Of a DNA stretch of 33,268 bases, positions 22,533 to 31,059 are shown piece after piece. Every line of letters begins with the position of its first letter. The first letter of the stretch is position 1. The stretch lies in assembly GCA_031550975.1 (NCBI GenBank), contig JAVBOC010000015.1:1-33268 (forward strand), in the 5' to 3' direction. The translations under genes were made by a program, and so were the position numbers. The DNA is from UBA947 sp031550975. Its GTDB lineage: Bacteria; Cyanobacteriota; Vampirovibrionia; Gastranaerophilales; Gastranaerophilaceae. The notes under the pieces are model-generated. The model ran no database searches. It saw nothing but the letters and a program-made list of their open reading frames with translations, and was not told where the DNA came from.

Positions 22533-22705
22533 ATTTTATGTTTAAAGTTATTCTTTTGTCATTTTGCCGCTTTGCATTTAGAGATAAATCTTAACTCCGT
22601 TTCGCCTCAAATGGGGTCATTCTAGCTAGTGGCATAAATTTGTTTCGCGAAAAATTATCCGCTAGGACTAATTTAGCAAGAACAAAGTTTTATGTCAATA
22701 AATTT

Positions 22706-25700
22706 TTATGCCAATTTAAAAAAATGTTTTGAAGGCTCAGATTGTTCGTACGGGATTGGCAAAGGTTCAGGCTCGGTTACCGGAGTAACGGGTTTCTGTT
22801 CCGTGGCTACAGGCTTTATTTCATCAGTAGCCGCTGCTGCTTTGAACGAATCTGCATGAGGGTATTTATTGGCAGGATTTATAATCTGATTTGGTTTATT
22901 TTGTATAGAATAATTTGCTTCATTTTCGTCCTTGTTTCTCAAAACCCGGCTCATTATCATTCCAAGTCCAAGGCCGATTAAACCGGCCGCAGCAAATGGG
23001 ATAATTTTGCTTGATTTAAGTGCCTTAGAGCTTACCTCTTTAATCTCTGTTGCAACGCTGCTGGCCGCCTTAATTGTTTCGTCTTGGGTTTTGGTTGCTG
23101 CCCCTTGAATGGCTGTTACAGCTTCTTGAGTTTTGGCAGCAACCCCTTGCATAGCGGTTACAGATTCTTGGGCTTTTGTGGCTGCACCTTGGGCACTGCT
23201 TGCTGCTGCTTGGGCTTTGCTTGCCGACTCTTGAGCATTATGAACCATAGATGTCAGCCGTTCCATCGTCTCAGAACTTATTCCTTGAATTGTCGTTTTG
23301 ATCCCGGTTATATAATTTGTAATTTCCGAGAAAAATGTCTTTTTCGCAACTACTGCATCAGGCTGGAAATGAAGGGTGCGATATAATTCAGCAGAGGATT
23401 TTTGGCTAGGGTGCAGTGCGGCATTGCCATCCCATGATGTAATAAGTTTCTTTTGGTTTTCAAAAAGTAATTTTGCGGTACCTTCGCTTTGTGTAGCCTG
23501 CACTTGCATCAAATGCGCCATTTGGTCGACTATAATTCCGTCACAAAGTTCACGTTCCAGCTTCAGTTTATCAGCTTTTTTAACTGCATTTCGCGCCCAC
23601 TGGGTAAGCACTTCTTCTGTAACCCCGGCGTTTTGAGAACGCATACGCAATTTAACTTTTTCGTCTTCTTCCAGTTTTTTCAAAGCAGTCCAAAATCTTT
23701 CAAGCCGCGAATTATCAACGTTTGAACCACCAAATTCTGTAAGTATTTTGGCACGCGATCCACTGCCTTCAGCATCAAACGCAGCCTTTCTTATTTCTTC
23801 TAATTTTTCTTCTTTTAAGAAAAACTCATGCTTTGTTTTATAAGAGGTCGAACTAGCAACCTCACCTTCAAGGCGCGGATCAGGGTTCTTTTGCGCCAAG
23901 CCCTGCGTATTTGTTACAAGAGGGGTGCAATAGTATTTTAAACTCTCAAGATCAGTCAGCCCACAAGGTTCAAAACGAGAGTTAATCAAGGAGGCGTCTG
24001 CGCCGGAAGCCATTGCAACGCCCGGGGCAAAACCGTCTAAGAACACAAATCTACCTTTTAATTTCTCATTTCCAAGCATTCTGGATATAATATTTTTTAT
24101 ATTGTCAGATTCAGCACTAGCCGGTAATTCCCCTCCAATGACCAGCGCGGAATTTTTACCCGAATCAGTTTGTGCAAACTTTTCAAAGGCTTCTAGGGAA
24201 ATATCCAGTCCTTTTTGGAAGTCACCACGCCCCCAACCCACAAGAACATGGAGCTTTTCATTATCGATAACTTCAGGACTAATTTTCCCCAGCATTTCGA
24301 CTTTCTTACCAACTAAACCAGTGAGGACCTCGCTTTGCGAATAAGCCCCTGTATATCTTGATAGCAAGGCTTTTTTGTTTAGTGTTTTTACAGTTTCTTT
24401 TTGTTCATGCGTGGCATTTGTCGGGTAGGTAGCGAAGGGTTGTAACCATTTTTTTATTTTTTGGGGCGGCATCTTTCCTTCTTTGTCAACGATACTGTCG
24501 TTAATTATGCTGTTTTTATTTACATCCAAAATAACAGCACTTCCATCTTCGCAAATCACTACTGTGTTAGAAAACCCGGAAAGTGGCAATGGCTTATCCG
24601 CTGCCAACTTTGGATCATTAAGCGGGTTCATAATACCATCTATCATATTTGCTTTGTACATTTTTGAATATAAAGGATAAATTGCCGGAGCAACTTTGCT
24701 ATTATCTGCCGCAACTCTTGCGTATTCCTCTGAAACCGGTGAAAAGGCTCTTATAAAATTTTCTTCGCGGTGTCTAAGAGCAAGCATAGTCGGGTTAAAA
24801 TCCCCATTTGCATCGACAACTGAAGGCATTATTTTTTTGAAATATTCTTTTGTTGAAGCTTCTTTTAGCGCTTTAAAATATTCCGAATCAGCTTCAATTT
24901 TGGCAATGTCATTTTTTGTAGCTCCAAGGTTAACAAACATTTCCATACCGCTTTGGGTAGCGCCAAGATAGCCGTCGCCGAGGTTATGCCCAATATATGT
25001 CGGCTTCATGCCGGCATAATAACCGTTTGAGTTTTTCATTATTGTTTGCGCCATATACTCAGGAACATAAGCTGTCTGGGAATCAGAACACACAATAGTT
25101 GCAGCATTTATGCCAGGAACATTCGGCAGTAATTCAGTAAACGCCCTGTTAAATTTAGCGTATTCATTGCCAGCCCAGCCTCCATTTCCCATAGCACCGG
25201 TAGAATATGCAGACGGTGAGGCAGACGTGTATGCGGATCCACTTGCATATATCGGTGAAGGAGCATAAGGCTGCGGCATAATAGCTGTTCTATCAGTATA
25301 AACCATATAATGATTTTGCCCTTTAACTTTATATATCCGGATTACAGCGTCTTCTTCATTGCCCCATTTCATTGTACCGGCAACAACTTCTTCAAGTTCA
25401 ACATATTTTTTAGGATCTGCATATATGTCTGTAAGACTTACTTTATCTAAATCAGCATTGGTATAAATTGGCGTTCCATTCGGTAATTTATGAACTTCAG
25501 CTTTACCTGTCGGCTGCCCGGAAAGCTCGTCATATACGACCTTTCCGTTATAATATGGAATAAACATGTGGTTTGTAGTTCCGGGGAAGCTCGCATAATC
25601 GTTCATAACGGTCGCGACTCCACCCTTTTTACAATATGGCGGCATTTCAGCACCAATGAAGATGACTTCATCTTTATTTTTAGCGCCAAAACTAATTACC

Positions 25701-25840
25701 GCTGCGGCATTTCTTGCTTTGGCAAAACTAACAATATTATTAGTAACAGAATTTCCGGGGATAAAATTATTGGTTTCCCGCGACAAATAACCATTGTGCT
25801 GGTTTGAATACAATCTTGGCGACGTCTGATAAACCTTCAT
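22706..25840 (-). CDS. GT5 glycogen/starch-synthase-like protein with coiled-coil and C-terminal membrane anchor
   Basis: 1044 aa, about twice a normal glycogen synthase. Synthase motifs in order: IGAEMPPYCKKGGVATVM (the KxGG ADP-glucose site, 71-74), YIGHNLGDGYLG (the HN segment), VGWGRGDFQKGLD (GRxxxQKG) and INSRFEPCGLTDLESLKYY (acceptor/catalytic FEPCGL). The GT5 fold is interrupted by extra segments, including a Ser/Ala/Tyr-rich one near residues 195-225. From about 870 the chain becomes coiled coil, with three 14-residue repeats (QGAATKAQESVTAM-like, 884-925). A hydrophobic helix (IIPFAAAGLIGLGLGMIMSR, about 946-965), a basic stop-transfer RVLRNK and a Pro/Glu-rich tail follow. It would tether a glucan-synthesising domain to a membrane. 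No signal peptide. Alternatively the synthase domain is modified for another sugar donor. Confidence 0.9.
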   Translation of the reverse strand: MKVYQTSPRLYSNQHNGYLSRETNNFIPGNSVTNNIVSFAKARNAAAVISFGAKNKDEVIFIGAEMPPYCKKGGVATVMNDYASFPGTTNHMFIPYYNGKVVYDELSGQPTGKAEVHKLPNGTPIYTNADLDKVSLTDIYADPKKYVELEEVVAGTMKWGNEEDAVIRIYKVKGQNHYMVYTDRTAIMPQPYAPSPIYASGSAYTSASPSAYSTGAMGNGGWAGNEYAKFNRAFTELLPNVPGINAATIVCSDSQTAYVPEYMAQTIMKNSNGYYAGMKPTYIGHNLGDGYLGATQSGMEMFVNLGATKNDIAKIEADSEYFKALKEASTKEYFKKIMPSVVDANGDFNPTMLALRHREENFIRAFSPVSEEYARVAADNSKVAPAIYPLYSKMYKANMIDGIMNPLNDPKLAADKPLPLSGFSNTVVICEDGSAVILDVNKNSIINDSIVDKEGKMPPQKIKKWLQPFATYPTNATHEQKETVKTLNKKALLSRYTGAYSQSEVLTGLVGKKVEMLGKISPEVIDNEKLHVLVGWGRGDFQKGLDISLEAFEKFAQTDSGKNSALVIGGELPASAESDNIKNIISRMLGNEKLKGRFVFLDGFAPGVAMASGADASLINSRFEPCGLTDLESLKYYCTPLVTNTQGLAQKNPDPRLEGEVASSTSYKTKHEFFLKEEKLEEIRKAAFDAEGSGSRAKILTEFGGSNVDNSRLERFWTALKKLEEDEKVKLRMRSQNAGVTEEVLTQWARNAVKKADKLKLERELCDGIIVDQMAHLMQVQATQSEGTAKLLFENQKKLITSWDGNAALHPSQKSSAELYRTLHFQPDAVVAKKTFFSEITNYITGIKTTIQGISSETMERLTSMVHNAQESASKAQAAASSAQGAATKAQESVTAMQGVAAKTQEAVTAIQGAATKTQDETIKAASSVATEIKEVSSKALKSSKIIPFAAAGLIGLGLGMIMSRVLRNKDENEANYSIQNKPNQIINPANKYPHADSFKAAAATDEIKPVATEQKPVTPVTEPEPLPIPYEQSEPSKHFFKLA
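23066..23191 (-). repeat. Three tandem 42-bp coding repeats
   Basis: Encode residues 884-925 of the GT5-like protein: QGAATKAQESVTAM, QGVAAKTQEAVTAI, QGAATKTQDETIKA. A fourth, degenerate unit (QESASKAQ...) precedes them. Confidence 0.75.
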
Positions 25841-26019
25841 GTGTCCATTTCCCTTTTACTCAAGTCTGTGATACCTACCCATAAACAGAAAACATTTCCG
25901 TCATTAATATTAAAGCCAAGCAGGATTTTTTTCAACAGTCGTTACAAAAAAGATTTACAAACTTTACAAAAAATCCCCCAAATGACAGGACATGTGGGTA
26001 ATATCTTGAGCTTTTATAG

Positions 26020-26048
26020 TTAAATTTCGTTACACAAAGTCCTATAAT
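26020..26048 (+). promoter_or_regulatory. Promoter of the nucleoside transporter gene
   Basis: -35 TTAAAT (26020-26025, weak), 17-base spacer, -10 TATAAT (26043-26048). Confidence 0.5.
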
Positions 26049-26080
26049 CATTTACCCCCTTTCCCCTTTGATATATAATA

Positions 26081-27295
26081 ATGACCATGGATAGACTGTT
26101 TGGATTGTTAGGAATTGTTTTAATCTTCGCCTTGGCGTATTTGATGTCAAATAATAAGAAGGCGATTAACTATAAGACTATCGGTGTGGGGTTTGCGCTC
26201 CAAGTTTCACTGGCCGTTTTTGTATTTAAGGTTCCTGCAGGTCAAGCGCTGGTTATGGCAATCGGGAAATTCATCCAAAAAATTCTGGAATTTGCAACCC
26301 AGGGTGCGCACGTTGTTTTTGGCGAAACACCATTTATCTTTGCACTTAGCATGATTTCGTCTCTCATCGTCATGATGTGTTTGATTAATATTTTATATTA
26401 CTACGGAATTATGCAAAGAATCGTTTCGTTCCTCGGCAAAATCATGAACAAAATCATGGACGTAAGCGGCGCTGAAGCACTTTCTAACGCAGCCAGTGCG
26501 TTCGCTGGACAAGTAGCAGCACAAATTATGATCAGACCTTATCTGGCGAAATTAACCCGCTCAGAATTGCTGGCTTCCCTTGCAGGAAGCTTGGCATGTA
26601 CCTCAGCTGCCACCATGCCAATTTATATTAAAATCGGAATTCCGGCGCCTTATATTTTGGCCTCAGCTGTCATGGCAATCCCGGGAGCATTCGTAATCTC
26701 AAAAATAATCTACCCTGAAACAAATACCCCCGAAACCAGTTCGGATTTTGAAATAAGTTTTAGCAAACGCAAACGCCCTTATACAAACCTTTTTGACGCA
26801 ATTTCTTCAGGTGCATCAGAAGGTATAAAAGTCGCGTTTAACGTTGTGGCAATGATTTTAGCACTCATCGCGTTAGTCGCATTACTTGACTGGATTTTAG
26901 GCAAAGGCGGCGGCCTTTTCGGACTTCCTGAACTTTCACTAAAATGGATTTTGGGCAAGATATTTTCTGTGCTTGCATATTTGATGGGCGTTCCTTGGAA
27001 AGAAGCAGCGACTGTCGGCGGGCTTATGGGTACAAAACTCGTATTAAACGAAATTGTAGCTTTTGTTGACCTGACAGCTGTAGCACAACAGTTATCCGCA
27101 AAAAGCTACCTGATTGCGGCATTTGCACTATGCAACTTCTCAAACTTCGGCTCAGTCGCAATCCTTATGGGTGGGGTGGGCGAACTTGCTCCAAACCAGC
27201 GTAAAAACCTTGCGCGTTTGGGCTTACGTGCACTTGTCTGCGGAACCTTAGCAGGTTATATGTCCGCGGCAATCGTCGGGATACTTTTTAATTAG
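26081..27295 (+). CDS. Concentrative nucleoside transporter (CNT/NupC family)
   Basis: 404 aa, inner-membrane cation-coupled nucleoside importer with about 8 helices plus re-entrant hairpins. Family blocks: ISSLIVMMCLINILYYYGIM, GAEALSNAASAFAGQVAAQ, IRPYLAKLTRSEL, LAGSLACTSAATMPIYIKIG, the GTKLVLNEIVAF segment (the usual NEFVAY) and FALCNFSNFGSVAILMGG. The usual GQTEAPL is GQVAAQI here, so the Thr and Glu that contact the nucleoside in characterised CNTs are Val and Ala, while the later NE and the FxN..S are kept. The substrate range may therefore be changed. The start has no clear ribosome site; ATG 26087 is an alternative. Confidence 0.92.
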   Translation: MTMDRLFGLLGIVLIFALAYLMSNNKKAINYKTIGVGFALQVSLAVFVFKVPAGQALVMAIGKFIQKILEFATQGAHVVFGETPFIFALSMISSLIVMMCLINILYYYGIMQRIVSFLGKIMNKIMDVSGAEALSNAASAFAGQVAAQIMIRPYLAKLTRSELLASLAGSLACTSAATMPIYIKIGIPAPYILASAVMAIPGAFVISKIIYPETNTPETSSDFEISFSKRKRPYTNLFDAISSGASEGIKVAFNVVAMILALIALVALLDWILGKGGGLFGLPELSLKWILGKIFSVLAYLMGVPWKEAATVGGLMGTKLVLNEIVAFVDLTAVAQQLSAKSYLIAAFALCNFSNFGSVAILMGGVGELAPNQRKNLARLGLRALVCGTLAGYMSAAIVGILFN

Positions 27296-27303
27296 CACAA
27301 CAT

Positions 27304-27378
27304 CGTCATGCTGAGGCAACGCCGAAACATCTCAAGATTTTGCAGATATTGAGATTCTTCGTTTTACTCAGGATGACG
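27304..27378. repeat. Palindromic repeat family B, copy 3
   Basis: Starts CGTCATGCTGAGGC and ends CTCAGGATGACG, between converging genes. Near-identical arms to the waaA copy. Confidence 0.8.
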
Positions 27379-27383
27379 GAAGC

Positions 27384-27689
27384 TTAACTAGGCAAATACT
27401 TTTGCCAATCTTCATCAAGATTTTGGATAAATTTGTGCGCGTCGATTACGTCATCAAAATCTATCGGTGCCGGCCCTTCTTGAACCACCAATGGCTCGTC
27501 TTCTTTAACCTCAAGGTCTGAAAACCCTAAAAGTGCCGCGCCAAAGTTCTTTCCGCAATGTTGGCATTCTAAATTTATAACAGTAAGTCCTGCTTCTTCG
27601 CGTTTGATTACAACAGAATCAGCGTCGAAACCGTTTTTACACTGTGAACAGCATAAATTGCTAAATAATACTTCTAATTTCTTTTTCAT
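27384..27689 (-). CDS. Small zinc-ribbon protein
   Basis: 101 aa from ATG 27689, which has AGAGGA about 6 bases upstream (a frame to 27716 would add nine residues over this site). Two CxxC knuckles, CCSQC near residue 15 and CQHC near 42, with KNGFDADSVVIKREE between, form a zinc ribbon. The C-terminal half is acidic and Pro-rich, ending LDEDWQKYLPS. Probably a nucleic-acid or protein adaptor. I do not recognise a named family. Confidence 0.85.
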   Translation of the reverse strand: MKKKLEVLFSNLCCSQCKNGFDADSVVIKREEAGLTVINLECQHCGKNFGAALLGFSDLEVKEDEPLVVQEGPAPIDFDDVIDAHKFIQNLDEDWQKYLPS

Positions 27690-27772
27690 TAAATCCTCTT
27701 TCCAATAGTATAGCATGTTAAGCGCATGGGAAAATTGGGAATAATATACTTGTAAGCTGATAGGAGAGTTAT

Positions 27773-27871
27773 ATGGAAGCTGTCAATTTAATCCTCTTTG
27801 GCTTTATCATCTATACCGCGCTAATCGTTGTCCCAAGCATCTGGGAAGAACTAACAGCAGGTCAAGGATAG
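27773..27871 (+). CDS. 32-aa single-span membrane peptide
   Basis: ATG 27773 preceded by TAGGAGAG (5-6 bases before). The peptide MEAVNLILFGFIIYTALIVV... then PSIWEELTAGQG has one hydrophobic helix of about 18 residues and an acidic end. The size and layout recall the small single-helix subunits of membrane complexes. A strong ribosome site and full use of the frame support it. Function unknown. Confidence 0.6.
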   Translation: MEAVNLILFGFIIYTALIVVPSIWEELTAGQG

Positions 27872-27989
27872 CCCCAAGACGTCCAAGATGATAGAGTCCT
27901 AAAACAAAAGACGTGATTAACGCCGGATTGTTCCCGGAAAAATTCGACAAACTCCTACCAATATCCTCCATTAAGTGTTGCAACTACAG

Positions 27990-28020
27990 TTATTCATGAG
28001 CAATTCATGGATAATTTTTA
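27990..28020 (+). terminator. Inverted repeat with T-rich tail
   Basis: TTATTCATGA (27990-27999) / TCATGGATAA (28005-28014), one mismatch, loop of 5, then TTTTTATTTT. AT-rich stem; could be a weak terminator of the small peptide gene or an operator for the next gene. The rest of 27872-28049 shows nothing I can name. Confidence 0.35.
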
Positions 28021-28049
28021 TTTTGTAGCAAATTTTTATCTTCACGGTT

Positions 28050-28080
28050 TTTCAATTACAAACACGTAATTGAAAGGAAA
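28050..28080 (+). promoter_or_regulatory. Hairpin adjoining the ribosome site of the calpain-like gene
   Basis: TTTCAATTAC (28050-28059) pairs with GTAATTGAAA (28066-28075), directly followed by GGAAATC and the ATG at 28083. The Shine-Dalgarno GAAAGGA is half inside the stem, so translation could depend on melting it. Confidence 0.45.
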
Positions 28081-28082
28081 TC

Positions 28083-29180
28083 ATGCCGCGAATCGCTAGT
28101 ATAACAGCTTCCCCAAAAATCGCTCAGTTGGCAATGAAACAAGGTACTCCAAAATTTTTTAGGCCATCACAACTGATTTTTGATGCTCCTAAAAGAAGTA
28201 TACAAAAGAAACTTCATAGCATAGTTAAACACCAAAACAATGGAGAAAAGTTGCTAAATATATTTGCCGGGAGCGAAAATATACTTGAACATTTTGGCGT
28301 ACATCACCAACTCATGACCAAGAGTATAAACACTCTTTATTTTCTAAATAAACTTGTGAACAACGTACTTCTTGCGGCACAAAAAACAAAAAGATACACA
28401 AAAGACTTGGTGCCTTTTTTGGCTAAACAGTTAAATAAACATCAAAAAGATTCTCTTGTTTTGACTATAAGCAGGAGAAAACCTGTATCAAGACCAAACT
28501 ATATCAAATGGTCATACGGGATACCCGAGCAGGGGAATATAGGTGATTGCTGGTTATTATCTCCTGAAATCAGCATCTTAAAAACAAATCCTAAAGCCCT
28601 CCGTGGAACCGTAAAGAAAAAACGCAATGGCGACCGCATTGTAACCCTGCCAGGCTTGGATAAAAGCTACATAGTTACAAGAGAGGACTTAGTCGGAAAC
28701 AACCATTTATCAACTAAAAACCTCAACACCCGGGCGCGTGAAATAGCTGTCGAAAGGTATGCGCTTGAACACTCCTTTAAGGACATAAGTGTAACTTGCG
28801 AAACTAGAATGACAAACAAAGATTGTTGCCACACCATCAACGGTAACGAAGCTGAATTCGGATACAAAATACTCACAGGCAAAGAAGCTATCAAATTAGA
28901 TCCAGCCAAACCCAAAGACTATGAAAAAATCGTGGGACACATTAAATGTGGTAACGCGGCCACAGCAAGCACACATGAAGATTACTACGAAATAGCCTAC
29001 GCTACGACAAAAAACCACAAGAAAATACTTTTGCTGAAAGGGCATACTTACAGCATTGACGGCGTGAAAGACGGTCAAGTTATTCTAACAAACCCACACC
29101 ATATCAGAACACAATACTTTGTTTCAGAAGAAGATTTTAGAAGAGCATTTGTTGATGTTACTGTTTTGAAGTGGGATTAA
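28083..29180 (+). CDS. Calpain-like (peptidase C2) cysteine protease
   Basis: 365 aa. The papain-fold triad of calpains is visible: QGNIGDCWLLSPEISIL (catalytic Cys, with the preceding Gln as oxyanion residue), GHTYSIDGV (His) and ILTNPHHIRTQYFVSEEDF (Asn; calpains usually have NPWG). VEVTVLKW-like ending (VDVTVLKWD) also fits. The N-terminal about 140 residues are basic and helical, with no signal peptide, and resemble no family I know; they could be an inhibitory or targeting region. No EF-hand or C2 domain. Bacterial calpains are uncommon and of unknown role. Ribosome site AAAGGAAATC. It converges with bioA, overlapping by 23 bases. Confidence 0.85.
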   Translation: MPRIASITASPKIAQLAMKQGTPKFFRPSQLIFDAPKRSIQKKLHSIVKHQNNGEKLLNIFAGSENILEHFGVHHQLMTKSINTLYFLNKLVNNVLLAAQKTKRYTKDLVPFLAKQLNKHQKDSLVLTISRRKPVSRPNYIKWSYGIPEQGNIGDCWLLSPEISILKTNPKALRGTVKKKRNGDRIVTLPGLDKSYIVTREDLVGNNHLSTKNLNTRAREIAVERYALEHSFKDISVTCETRMTNKDCCHTINGNEAEFGYKILTGKEAIKLDPAKPKDYEKIVGHIKCGNAATASTHEDYYEIAYATTKNHKKILLLKGHTYSIDGVKDGQVILTNPHHIRTQYFVSEEDFRRAFVDVTVLKWD

Positions 29181-30432
29181 TTATATTACAAGCGGATTTG
29201 TATGCTATTTCAACAACTTCTTGCATTTCTTTGCGGGTTATGGTTAGCGGCGGGTTAAAGTAAATTGTATCGCCAAGAGGACGAAGAACCACTCCGTTTT
29301 TAACAGCCTCGCGATAAATCTTATATCCCGTTCGTTCTTTTGGGTCAAAACCGATTATATCAATTGCGTTAATCAAACCAACTGAGCGGTGAGGGAATTC
29401 TTTCCCGAACTTTTCTTTAATCAATTGTGCAAAATATTTCGCGTTTTCTTGTGCTTTTTGTAAGATGTTTTCATCTTCAAAGATTTTTAAAACCTCGACC
29501 GCTGCAGCGCATGCTAGCGGGTTTCCGCTGTAAGTGTGGCTATGTAAAAAGGCTCTACCCTCATTGTACGGCGCATAAAAAGCATCGTAAATTTTTTGAG
29601 TAGCAACAGCAAGCGCCATTGGCATGTAACCGCCCGTGAGCCCTTTAGAAAGGCAAATTATATCAGGCGAAATTCCTGCGTGTTCACACGCAAACATTTT
29701 CCCTGTACGCCCATATCCTGTCGCTATTTCGTCCGCTATTAAATGAACATTATATTTGTCACATAACTCACGCAGCTTCTTTAAAAATTCAGCCGAGTAG
29801 ATTTTCATCCCCGCCGCCGCTTGTAAAATCGGCTCAACTATAAGAGCCGCGGTTTCATTCCCGTATTGGGCGAAGACTTTTTCTGCCTGTTCAAAATCAT
29901 CGGGTTTAATTCTGACCACATCCATCAAAACTGGTTTGTAAATCTCTGAGTACAAATCGCACCCGCTAACGGACAGCGCGCCGATTGTTTCGCCATGATA
30001 GGCATCCTCGAGAGCCATAAAGCGCACTTTTTGCGGGTTCCCTGTTTGTTGGTGGTATTGAAAACTCATCTTCAACGCAGCCTCGACAGCAGCCGAGCCG
30101 TTGTCTGTGAAAAAGAATTTTTCCAACCCCGTCGGCAGCAATTCAACCAATCTTTCACAAAGTTCAATCGCTTTTTTGTGAGTAAAGTTTGCAAAAATCA
30201 CATGTTCAAGATTATCAATTTGATTCTTAACCGCTTCGTTAATACGAGAATTGCAATGTCCCAAAAGATTGCACCACCAGGAACTCACGACATCGGCGTA
30301 TTTTTTGCCGCTCTCATCATAAAGATAAAGCCCTTGCGCCTTATCAATAACAATAGGCGGGAACTCCTCGTAATCCTGCATCTGCGAGCAAGGATGCCAA
30401 ATATATTTTAAATCTCGTTGTGACCAAAGCAT
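29158..30432 (-). CDS. bioA: Adenosylmethionine-8-amino-7-oxononanoate aminotransferase
   Basis: 424 aa, PLP enzyme (class III aminotransferase) making 7,8-diaminopelargonate with SAM as amino donor. Seen: IWHPCSQMQDYE near the start, DVVSSWWCNLLGHCN (SSWW marks BioA), FFTDNGSAAVEAALKM, LIADEIATGYGRTGKMFACEHA (Asp to PLP N1) and ICLSKGLTGGYMPM with the Schiff-base Lys. Length is standard. The start overlaps the end of bioD by 25 bases (coupled), and the 3' end overlaps the calpain-like gene on the other strand. Confidence 0.97.
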   Translation of the reverse strand: MLWSQRDLKYIWHPCSQMQDYEEFPPIVIDKAQGLYLYDESGKKYADVVSSWWCNLLGHCNSRINEAVKNQIDNLEHVIFANFTHKKAIELCERLVELLPTGLEKFFFTDNGSAAVEAALKMSFQYHQQTGNPQKVRFMALEDAYHGETIGALSVSGCDLYSEIYKPVLMDVVRIKPDDFEQAEKVFAQYGNETAALIVEPILQAAAGMKIYSAEFLKKLRELCDKYNVHLIADEIATGYGRTGKMFACEHAGISPDIICLSKGLTGGYMPMALAVATQKIYDAFYAPYNEGRAFLHSHTYSGNPLACAAAVEVLKIFEDENILQKAQENAKYFAQLIKEKFGKEFPHRSVGLINAIDIIGFDPKERTGYKIYREAVKNGVVLRPLGDTIYFNPPLTITRKEMQEVVEIAYKSACNIINPTSKQ

Positions 30433-31001
30433 TCTATTACCTCTGTATATTTTTCAATCTGCGCCTTGTTATCTGTGTGCATTTCGTTGTTTTCGTCATA
30501 GTTATTTAATATAACGCCTTTGACTTTAATCCCATGATTACGCGTATACTCAAGCGTTAAAACAGTTGCATTAATTGTGCCTAAGCCCGCATCCGCAACA
30601 ATAATTACATCAAGTCCAAGCATTTTAATAATATCCGGCAAAATCAAATCCTCACCTAGCGGGGTGAAAATTCCGCCCGCGCCCTCTACTAAAACCTGAT
30701 CATATTTCGCGCTTATTTGTGCAAAATCCTGTGCGATTTTTTCTTTTTCGATTACAACTCCCACACGCTTTGCCGCCAAATGAGGAGAGACAGGAGGCTC
30801 AAATGAATAAGAGTTGTAGACATCAACCCCGGCGATTTGGCGGACGGCGTCACAATCACTATATTTACCCCCGCCGCTTTGGACAGGTTTATAATAAGCG
30901 CAACGGACACCTTTTTCTTGCATTTTTTTTAACATAACAGCGCTAACGTAGGTCTTACCTACATCGGTTCCTGTTCCAATTACAAAAAATCCCTTATTCA
31001 T
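30408..31001 (-). CDS. bioD: Dethiobiotin synthetase
   Basis: 197 aa. Closes the ureido ring from diaminopelargonate, CO2 and ATP, the step after BioA. P-loop GTGTDVGKTYVSAVML near the N-terminus, YYKPVQSGGG, SPHLAAKR and VEGAGGIFTPL are all present. A little shorter than the usual 220 aa. First gene of a bioD-bioA pair. No bioF, bioB or bioC is in the window. Confidence 0.96.
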   Translation of the reverse strand: MNKGFFVIGTGTDVGKTYVSAVMLKKMQEKGVRCAYYKPVQSGGGKYSDCDAVRQIAGVDVYNSYSFEPPVSPHLAAKRVGVVIEKEKIAQDFAQISAKYDQVLVEGAGGIFTPLGEDLILPDIIKMLGLDVIIVADAGLGTINATVLTLEYTRNHGIKVKGVILNNYDENNEMHTDNKAQIEKYTEVIECFGHNEI

Positions 31002-31013
31002 TTTTTAATTATC

Positions 31014-31050
31014 GCATAAAAAAACACCGGGGATAAACCCGGTGTTTTTA
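31014..31050 (-). terminator. Terminator of the TpsB-like gene
   Basis: Stem AAAACACCGGG / CCCGGTGTTTTT around GATAAA, T run on the minus strand. Also separates it from bioD. Confidence 0.92.
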
Positions 31051-31059
31051 GTTTTATTC

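Noticed and set aside
22521..22634. AGCTAGTGGC shared by tRNA-Lys and 22624-22633
   Set aside because: Only about 10 bases, with no further similarity; likely chance.
27773..27871. Resemblance of the 32-aa peptide to photosystem small subunits such as PsbM
   Set aside because: The similarity is confined to a hydrophobic helix and a few residues; there are no photosynthesis genes around it.
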